DNA of 64,000 nt, from positions 19,132,150-19,196,149 of the forward strand of contig NC_135559.1 of the NCBI RefSeq assembly GCF_964340395.1, read 5' to 3'. Both the position numbers and the translations under genes were made by a program. Source of the stretch: Glandiceps talaboti. Its lineage: Eukaryota; Hemichordata; Enteropneusta; Spengelidae. Position 1 is the stretch's first letter. Every line of letters begins with the position of its first letter. Positions 55,641-64,000 of this stretch are shown here, piece after piece. A model generated the notes under the pieces. It worked only from the letters and a program-made list of their open reading frames with translations, was not told the origin of the DNA and searched no databases.

Positions 55641-58600
55641 TGTAACATGTAGAAGTGGTTCAGATGTTCAGCTCTTCACTATGCAGTTTTGTTTTAGCGA
55701 TGTTATAAAGTGGTTAGTGGTTTCATATGATGTCTCACTATAAAATACATTTTACACAGAAAGTTGGTAAAATATTGTACTTTTATACCATAGTCACCAT
55801 TTTACAAAATATCTCAGAAAAATAATGACTGGGAAATGCACAAAAAAAAACACAAAAAAAGTTTTGAGGTTGGCTATAAATAATTCCAGTGTCTTATGGC
55901 TTTAATCCCGGAAAATTTTAATAATGAATGAAATAAACTAGGGATCTAAAATAATTTTGAGGCAATTCGAATTTCATTTTTCTAACAAATTTACCAAAAA
56001 CACCATAATTGTCAACAACATTCAACTTGTAGTAGACATAACACTGTCTGATATTTTAATCTAATAGTCTATGGACCTCCTTGCAGGTGCAATCGGTTTA
56101 GTGTGTTTTTAAAAAAAATTTAAGTTGTTTACACACACACACACACACACACATACACAGACACGGGGCGATCCCTATAGTTTGTTATCATTCCAGCTGA
56201 TTGTCACATGAAGTGGCCTTTCCGACAACAAGTCCATGAATTAAGAGAATCGAAAATGTCATTTTATTAACATTACTGTGGTATACGATAGAAATGCCGT
56301 AGGAAAAAATATAAAAAAAGGACTAAAAATAGCAGAATTTCAATTTCCAGAAAAAGCTAGTTGTGAACGAGGATGTTGTGTATTACCACATCGCAACATC
56401 AGCAATTTTGATGTGGCGATTTTGCCACCAATATAGCCATATTACATTGCTTGCTTGACGTGAATGGTGTATTTTGATAAGTGGCAGTTTACTTAAAGTC
56501 TCGTGGACTGATTTCCAATATGGCGTCAGTCACAATGCTCATTAATTTTTATTTTAGATAACAAAAAAAAAAAAAAATCATAAAAAATAGATGTGCAGAC
56601 TTGAAATTAACAAACCTGAGTAAGCTACCCTCTGCACATCAACACACCAGATATCAAAGCAATCTGACAAGTAGTATTTGAGGAGATGATGAAAATATCA
56701 TTTTTGAAAAAAAAAATCATAAAAAATTGAAAATTGCACAGATCAACTTGGCATGAACAAATCTGAATAGCCTCCCCCAGGGAACATGCACACCAAATAT
56801 CCAAGTATTTGGGAGATGATGATGAAAATAAAAAAAGTTGACGGACACCTATGATTCACTTATACTAGTACCTCTATACCTCTATACCTAAAGCTACGCT
56901 TTCTGCTTTCACTGACGGCGGAGCTAATAAAACTCCATAGCATTGTGAAAAAATACATTGCTGGTGGTTGTAATAGACATCAGTAATCAAAAACTACAGT
57001 GTACATGTCTTATTAACCAACATTTACTGATATTTACTCACACTTTCTGACTAATTGTCAGTGTATGTGGGTATAAATGCTAAAATATTATGTCCCATAA
57101 ACAAACGGCTAGACTAGATATACATAAACACTTGTAATGTCACGTTTCACATTCAATGAGTTTTATTTATCTGATTTTTATCATTTGCTGACAAGAAGCA
57201 TTACAATACCAACATGGGGCGTTGAAGGCATCCCAAGGATGGCATATTTTAGCCCACTCATATGTTATCTAACAAGCGACCTATCGGTCAGAATAGCTCT
57301 GCTGTTTTCTTTTTTAATTATTATTATTTTTTTATTTTGGTGACATGTAGAAGTGGTTCAGTTCTTCACTATGCAGTTTTGTTTTAGCGATGTAATAAAG
57401 TGGTTACTGGCTTCATATGTGTCACTATAAAACACATTTTACACAGAAGTTGGTAATGTATTGTACTTTTATATCATAGTCACCATTTTATATTAAAAAT
57501 CTACTGTTATGAAAAATTGCACAAAATCTCTGAAAAAAATGAATGGGAAATGCACACAAGAAAAAAAAATAAAAAAGAGGATTTTGAGGTTGGCTATAAA
57601 TAATTCCAGTGTCTTACAGCTTTAACCCTGGAAAATGTTAATGATGAATGAAATAAACTAGGGATCTAAAATAATTTTGAGGCAATTTGAATTTCAATTT
57701 TCTAACAAATTTACCAAGTCAACAACATTAAACTTGTACTAGTTGTAGTAGATATATATAGGGAAGAAATGTATTAATCGCCATCTTAGTTTCCGTACGG
57801 CGACATTCCCAAGTACCCGGAAGAGAGTCATTCTCAGCCATACGTTATAGTGGTAACACTCGTTCATGTTCGATTACCTTTCATAAAGAAAACACAATGA
57901 AATGGTTGAAGTGATCTTTTTTTTAAATTTCTTTTCATCACAAAAACAAAATCTGTGTGATCAAAAGTGTTGTAAACTAAACCAGAAAGAATTATCGGAC
58001 TGGCTAAATTTCCCGCTGAACTGGAGTAAGGTCCAAGCCTCGATAGTACGTGAGGAAATCGTCTCAAACTAGCGATACAACTTTCAAAATATAACTTGAC
58101 ATGTCTTCATTTGTTAGAGTTATACAATTCAAGACAGGTTTTCACTCGAAAAAAACAATTCTGTGAATAATGACACTCTGAACGCAGCGATTTCTCGGAC
58201 GATGTTACCACTGTAATGTATGGCTGGCAACGACTTGCTTCCGGGTTAGTCCCTCGTTCATCCGGGTACTTGGGATTGTCGCCGTACGGAAACTCACTTG
58301 TCGTGCATTACCACATCGGTAATTTTGATGCTGTAATTTTGCCACCAATATTGATCGTACAAAAACAAAACTCCATAAATGAACCACAAAGTACTTTCCC
58401 TTTCAAAATGTGATAATTTTAGAAAGAGTATTATCGTTTTTATTGACGACTGACTCTGTCAAAAATCGTCCCATATACTTCAGTTCAGGCATGCACGACT
58501 TCTCACTTGATCGTGAGGTGCGTATACTGGAATGAACCATTCTGTAGGAGGGGTGGAGAATTTGATTTGAAGTTTACAACCCTGTTTCGAACAAATATTT

Positions 58601-59280
58601 GTCATTTGGGCACACAATGCGTAGAATTAAGACTACAGCACATATTAAATTGCTTGTTTGACGTCAATAGTGTCTTTTGAAAAGTTGCAGTTTACCTAAA
58701 GTCTCGCGGACTGATTTCCAATATGGCGTCGGTCATAATGCTCATTAACATATTCATTTTTTTTAAATTACAAAAAAAAATCATAAAAAATAAAAAGACT
58801 TGAAATTAACAATCTAAGTAAGCTACCCCCTGCGCATCAACACACCAGATATCAAAGCAATCTTACAAGAAGTACGTGAGGAGATGATGAAAATGTCATT
58901 TTATGAAAAAAAATCATAAAAAATTGAAAATGGCACAGATCAACTTGGCATGAACAAATCTGAATAGCCTCCCCCCAGGGAACATGCACACCAAATATCT
59001 AAGAACTCTGACTCACATTCGGAGAAGATAATGAAAATATAAAAGTTTGACGGACACCTATGACTCACTCTACTATCTATACTCTATACAACCTATACCT
59101 AAAGCTACGCTTTCAGCTTTCGCTGACAGCGGAGCTAATAAAACTCTTCTAACTCATTAAACAAATGCCCTTTCATTTAAGTTTATCATGATATGCTCCT
59201 TCATCAGATTGTCACTTCGTGTGAAGATGTTCAATCAGAGTTCCAGCTAACTGAAACACACTCTTTACAAACAAATGGGA
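55641..59280. repeat. 3' intergenic segment of unit D, near-identical to unit C
   Basis: Matches 36,433-39,990 with few changes. D-specific differences include about 70 extra bases at 58,390-58,460. The TIR element is present again at 57,788-58,294. Confidence 0.85.
57788..58294. mobile_element. 507-bp TIR element in unit D
   Basis: Same position and same length as 38,570-39,076, so it was copied with the segment rather than inserted anew. Confidence 0.7.
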
Positions 59281-59281
59281 T

Positions 59282-62251
59282 TTAATTTGTGTGAATCATG
59301 ATGTGATTCTCTAGATGGCTACTTTGACAAAACTGTGTACCACACTCTTTACACACATATGGTCTTTGATTTGTGTGAATCCTCATATGTCTCTTCAGAT
59401 TTGAAGTCGTAGTAAACCCATTACCACATTCTTTACACACACATGGTCTTTCATTTGTGTGTATCCTCATGTGTGTTTTGAGATGCCAAGTCATAGTAAA
59501 CCCCTTTCCACATTCTTTACACACATATTGTCTTTCATTTGTGTGGATCCTCATGTGTCTCTTCAGATGTGAAACCATAGTAAACCCCTTTCCACATTCT
59601 TTACACACATATGGTCTTTCATTTGTGTGGATCCTCATGTGTGCCTTCAGATGTGAAGTCTGTGTAAATCCTTTAGCACATTCTTTACACACACATGGTC
59701 TTTCATGTGTGTGTATCCTCATGTGTATCTTCAGATGTGAACCCCTAGTAAACCCCTTTCCACATTCTTTACACACATATGGTCTTTCATTTGTGTGGAT
59801 CCTCATGTGTACCTTCAGATCTGAAGTCATAGTAAACCCTTTACCACACTCTTTACATACATATGGTCTTTCATTTGTGTGAATCCTCATGTGTCTCTTC
59901 AGATTTGAAGTCGTAGTAAACCCTTCACCACATTCTTTACACACACATGGTCTTTCATTTGTGTGTATCCTCATGTGTATCTTCAGATGTGAAACCCTAG
60001 TAAACCCCTTTCCACATTCTTTACACACATATTGTCTTTCATTTGTGTGGATCCTCATGTGTGCCTTCAGATGTGAAGTCTGTGTAAATCCTTTACCACA
60101 TTCTTTACACACACATGGTCTTTCATGTGTGTGTATCCTCATGTGTATCTTCAGATGTGAACCCCTAGTAAACCCCTTTCCACATTCTTTACACACATAT
60201 GGTCTTTCATTTGTGTGGATCCTCATGTGTACCTTCAGATCTGAAGTCATAGTAAACCCTTTACCACACTCTTTACATACATATGGTCTTTCATTTGTGT
60301 GAATCCTCATGTGTCTCTTCAGATTTGAAGTCGTAGTAAACCCTTCACCACATTCTTTACACACACATGGTCTTTCATTTGTGTGTATCCTCATGTGTAT
60401 CTTCAGATGTGAAACCCTAGTAAACCCCTTTTCACATTCTTTACACACATATTGTCTTTCATTTGTGTGGATCCTCATGTGTGCCTTCAGATGTGAAGTC
60501 TGTGTAAATCCTTTACCACATTCTTTACACACACATGGTCTTTCATGTGTGTGTATCCTCATGTGTCTCTTCAGATGTGAAACCCTAGTAAACCCCTTTC
60601 CACATTCTTTACACACATATGGTCTTTCATTTGTGTGGATCCTCATGTGTCTCTTCAGATGTGAAGCCAAAGTAAACCCTTTACCACACTCTTTACACAC
60701 ACATGGTCTTTCATTTGTGTGTATCCTCATGTGTATCTTCAGATGTGAAGTCCTAGTAAACCCTTTACCACATTCTTTACACACACATGGTCTTTCATTT
60801 GTGTGGATCCTAATGTGTGTCTTTAGAATACTTCTCTGATTAAACCCTTTACCACATTCTTTACACACATATGGTCTTTCATTTGTGTGGATCCTAATGT
60901 GTGCCTTCAGATGTGAAGTCTTAGTAAACCTTTTACCACATTCTATACACTCATATGGTCTTTCATTTGTGCAGATTATCTGGGGCATTACTACTATAAC
61001 TCTACTCTTGTCTTTAAACACTTTGCTTTCATCTGTGATTCCAGAGTCATAATTCTGTTTTTGGTTCACTTTCTCATGGTCAATTCCTAGTAGCTGAGCA
61101 CTTACAAAATCTACTTGGTCAATCGCAATAGGAAATGGATGATGCACTTGAGTGGATAAGTTACTGTCTGACTCCAATCCTTTGTTTAAGTGTTTAACTT
61201 CACTGACATTGACATTGACACAAGAGGAAGGACACCCAAGTCCATCTGTTCTTGAACCTTCACTAGTTCCTTTCCAGTAATTCTGCACAGTATTAATATC
61301 ATGTTCATCTGGTATCACAGTATCATCTTTATTTATTTGTATCTCATCTTTTACTGTGATATTGGAAAAGATATTTTCTGCTACTAAGTTTGGTTTGACT
61401 TCAGTATTGACTGGTATGAGTTCGTTAGAATATGGCATCTGTGTTAAATCAAGCCTTGTGTCATCAGTTATGCCTTCATCAACAAGAATGTAGTTGCTGA
61501 CAATATCTTCCTGTTTGATCACCACCCCTTCTTTTTCTAGTATTTGTTGTTCATCTTTGATTGAGATGGGTTTAGTAGGATAGTCATGAGTCTTTTCCAC
61601 CTTGTACACAATACTCTCATTTTGTTGACTGTGAAGAGAGTGTAGGTTCTCAAATTGATCTTCATATTTGATTGGATTCGGTTCATTAGCACAGTAATGG
61701 GCATCTGTCACATTACACATGATACTGTTTTCTTGCTGACAGTGACAAGAATAGTTGTTCTCAGATTGTTCTTCAGCTTTGACTGAGATAGGTTCACTAG
61801 GACAATAACAGGAATCTATCACATTACACATGGTGTCGTTATTTTGCTGACTGTGAAGAGAGTGGTTGTTCTCACGTTGTTCTTCATATCTGACTGAGAT
61901 GTGTTCACTAGGACAGTAAGAGGAATCCATCACATTACACACGATGTCGTTATTTTGCTGACTGTGAAGAGAGTGGTTGTTCTCACGTTGTTCTTCATAT
62001 CTGACTGAGATGTGTTCACTAGGACAGTAAGAGGAATCCATCACATTACACATGGTGTCATTATTTTGCTGACTGTGAAGAGAGTGGTTGTTCTCACGTT
62101 GTTCTTTATATCTGACTGAGATGTGTTCACTAGGACAGTAAGAGGAATCCATCACATTACACTCGATGTCATTATTTTGCTGACTGTGAAGTGGATCATT
62201 ATTTGTAGAATCTTCTTCCTTGACAATAATTTTCTCCATCTCTTGGGACAT
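59282..62251 (-). CDS. Zinc-finger gene D: six N-terminal modules plus 20 fingers
   Basis: 989 codons from ATG (MSQEMEK), the longest of the set; the frame is open to an acceptor at about 62,266. Residues 1-430 hold six 37-residue modules, but three read VRYEE or VRYKE, where Lys is replaced by Arg, leaving six psi-K-x-E motifs. Twenty fingers follow. Fingers 6-10 and 11-15 are a 420-bp tandem duplication of five fingers. Most framework positions are unchanged while helix positions -1, 3 and 6 vary. It ends HIMIHTN and TAA as in C. Upstream it keeps the promoter-like segment of B. It is the best candidate for an active gene here. Confidence 0.88.
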   Translation of the reverse strand: MSQEMEKIIVKEEDSTNNDPLHSQQNNDIECNVMDSSYCPSEHISVRYKEQRENNHSLHSQQNNDTMCNVMDSSYCPSEHISVRYEEQRENNHSLHSQQNNDIVCNVMDSSYCPSEHISVRYEEQRENNHSLHSQQNNDTMCNVIDSCYCPSEPISVKAEEQSENNYSCHCQQENSIMCNVTDAHYCANEPNPIKYEDQFENLHSLHSQQNESIVYKVEKTHDYPTKPISIKDEQQILEKEGVVIKQEDIVSNYILVDEGITDDTRLDLTQMPYSNELIPVNTEVKPNLVAENIFSNITVKDEIQINKDDTVIPDEHDINTVQNYWKGTSEGSRTDGLGCPSSCVNVNVSEVKHLNKGLESDSNLSTQVHHPFPIAIDQVDFVSAQLLGIDHEKVNQKQNYDSGITDESKVFKDKSRVIVVMPQIICTNERPYECIECGKRFTKTSHLKAHIRIHTNERPYVCKECGKGFNQRSILKTHIRIHTNERPCVCKECGKGFTRTSHLKIHMRIHTNERPCVCKECGKGFTLASHLKRHMRIHTNERPYVCKECGKGFTRVSHLKRHMRIHTHERPCVCKECGKGFTQTSHLKAHMRIHTNERQYVCKECEKGFTRVSHLKIHMRIHTNERPCVCKECGEGFTTTSNLKRHMRIHTNERPYVCKECGKGFTMTSDLKVHMRIHTNERPYVCKECGKGFTRGSHLKIHMRIHTHERPCVCKECGKGFTQTSHLKAHMRIHTNERQYVCKECGKGFTRVSHLKIHMRIHTNERPCVCKECGEGFTTTSNLKRHMRIHTNERPYVCKECGKGFTMTSDLKVHMRIHTNERPYVCKECGKGFTRGSHLKIHMRIHTHERPCVCKECAKGFTQTSHLKAHMRIHTNERPYVCKECGKGFTMVSHLKRHMRIHTNERQYVCKECGKGFTMTWHLKTHMRIHTNERPCVCKECGNGFTTTSNLKRHMRIHTNQRPYVCKECGTQFCQSSHLENHIMIHTN

Positions 62252-62266
62252 CAAGGAGTCAGGTAT

Positions 62267-62680
62267 CTAATGAAATAGAATAAAAAAGTCATGTATAGTA
62301 TAAATACACATATTAGAAATCTATGTAAAAATGACAGTTTTGTCTCACCTATTATACATTTATGTAATACTTGATCACAACACTTAGTCACAATACTTCA
62401 AACTAAATATGATATTCCTGGTTATGATTTTCTTTTAGCTTAAATCTAGTCCAAAGTCAGTGACTCACCTAGTCTCATTGTCAGGGTTTGTGATGTACAG
62501 CAAACTAATGGTAAAGTGCACAATTGTAGGCTGTGAGAGGTGAGGGAGTCACATGTTATATTTCTCTTGTATGAATTAACAATATTCTGATTATTACAAT
62601 ATTCAAACTATGTGGTTGTCTTGCATTCAGTGTCATTTACCTTGTGTGAGAAAGGTATGTAATACACATCAAAAGAATTG
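62267..62680. promoter_or_regulatory. 5' flank of gene D with two diverging splice donors
   Basis: Homologous to 30,010-30,420. Minus donor GAGACTAG|GTGAGT at 62,469/62,468 and plus donor GAGAG|GTGAGG at 62,539/62,540 are both kept. Confidence 0.45.
62508..62539 (+). CDS. Possible THAP-type first exon, unit D copy
   Basis: Same MVKCTIVGCER codons and donor as in unit B. The 32 bases are unchanged although the surroundings differ at several sites. No second exon was found before the window ends. Confidence 0.4.
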
Positions 62681-64000
62681 TAATAAAATGTGTTGGTGGT
62701 TACTTGAACCAATCCATGTGCATACTACTATTTGCACCAGTGTGATACTAAAAATAACACCAATAATGTTGTAGCATAACTGTATAGTTTTTTGTGTGGT
62801 ATATTTTCTTATTCTTAAAATACACCAAAATGTTAGTTACTGTTGGTATTGGCAGTATCTTCATTGCTGGATCAATTGTGTGAAGTTTTTGACTGTTTAT
62901 TCACTTACTCAAAACTATCCATGCTGTTATTTTTGTGATACATATCTGTCACTATGGGTGTGGTATTGTTGCTAGGCATTTGTGCATTACACCTGTTGTT
63001 AGCTTTGCAATATACACCATCATTTGGCTGTTGCTGTGGGCATTTCAGCCCCATTCACATTGCAGTTTTGAGATACAAGTTTTTGACCAAACTGGAGATT
63101 TTAGACCTCTAATTTACATATCACTGATGGGAGCATCAAATAGTGAATACACCCTTCACCTTCTCAAATGCATCATAACTAAATTTCAGTCAAATCTGGT
63201 CAGCAGTTTTGGAGTTAAAGTCTTTAATCCAAAAATACACATTTTTAGACATAATTTTGCATATCACTGATGGGATAAAAAATTCTAGATGGATACCTGT
63301 AAGAATGCTCCCACAGACCAATCTGCCCAGTAGTTTTTGACTAATTTTTTTTTAAAACCAAAAATTATATTTTTTTTTACCCAAATCACACACCTGTGTT
63401 ACAATCAACGAATTATTTTGGTTTGAAAAGTTTTCCAACAACACACCAAAAGTAATGGCCACATCAAATACCAAAGCAATTGGTCTAGCGTTTTTTAGCT
63501 CCTGTATGGGAGCTATTGTTGTGGCGCTGTGTGTCTGTCTGTGCAGAAATTTTGTTCCACTGATATCTCAAAAATATCACCAATGGCGTTGTTGCACAAC
63601 TGTACAGTTTTAAAAAATGTTTATCCATATGCTAGTCCATGCTAACAATAGGTGTTCATTTGCTGAATGACTATCCAGTTCCCGATCCAACCATGTTGCT
63701 ATCTTTGCGATATATGGGATCATTTGGCTGTTGCTATGGACATGATGGTCTTGTTGCTAGGAACATTTGTAAAATTTTTTGAATGTTTATTGATTTGCCT
63801 TTCAATTCCTGTTATCTTTGCAATATACACAATTATTTGGCTGTTGCTATGGGCATGGTCTTGTTGCTAGGCAAATTTTCATATATTTTTTGAATGTTTA
63901 TTCAATTGTCTATTAATCCGTTATCTTTGTGAAATACTCAACTGTTTGCTGTTGTTATGGGCGTGGTCATGGTTGCTAAGGATATTTGAATACATTTTTG
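62681..64000. repeat. Tandem and dispersed repeats at the right edge
   Basis: Units of about 112 bp share 'atctttgcaatatacac', 'tttggctgttgctatgggca', 'ggtcttgttgctagg' and 'ttttgaatgtttattcaatt' (about 63,680-64,000), with older copies at 62,900-63,060. A short palindrome, AGCTCCTGTATGGGAGCT, is at 63,499. No gene was recognised. Confidence 0.6.

Overview
This window is animal nuclear DNA: introns, single-exon C2H2 zinc-finger genes in tandem, many kinds of transposon and dense microsatellites. The mix fits a marine invertebrate deuterostome such as amphioxus: an N-terminally truncated view of a GH31 sucrase/maltase-type glucosidase with a trefoil domain, a non-LTR retrotransposon with an N-terminal 2A motif, a Penelope-like relic with hammerhead ribozymes, and a private zinc-finger expansion. 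The species is an inference and cannot be fixed from the sequence alone.

Left part (1-9,900), minus strand: six coding exons of a membrane-anchored, trefoil-containing alpha-glucosidase gene that runs off the left edge. Its introns hold a partial retrotransposon ORF (1-976: 2A, PHD finger, AP endonuclease), a 1.8-kb foldback element with a clean 6-bp target duplication (1912-3705), and an AT-rich array of about 148-bp units carrying octamer-like motifs.

Transition (9,900-13,000): a small palindrome, a retroelement tail, a remnant of the repeating unit seen further right, and a Penelope-like relic with three hammerhead ribozyme folds, flanked by (AT)n and (CATA)n microsatellites.

Right part (13,000-64,000): a tandem array of large units, each with one minus-strand zinc-finger gene (called A, B, C, D from left to right) and a stub of a fifth. 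Each protein has a tandemly repeated 37-residue N-terminal module rich in psi-K-x-E (SUMO acceptor) motifs, followed by 14-20 C2H2 fingers with TNERP linkers. The 5' flanks pair A with C and B with D. The 3' ends pair C with D. Simple duplication of an A-B pair therefore explains only part of the array; later exchange between C and D is needed. All four finger arrays are shortened at the 3' end by different nonsense or frameshift changes. Upstream of B and D lies a conserved 100-bp segment with two diverging splice donors, one of them after a possible THAP-type first exon. A and C lack this segment.

The paralogous units give natural empty sites, so many insertions can be bounded to the base: a Harbinger-like element (A and C, not B), a 9-bp-TSD element (B only), a 616-bp TIR element (B), hAT-type MITEs (B and C at different sites), a palindromic MITE (B), an element found in opposite orientation in A and C, a retrotransposon fragment (C), and a Crypton-like fragment between C and D. 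Exon and element boundaries were read by eye. No alignment or database search was run.
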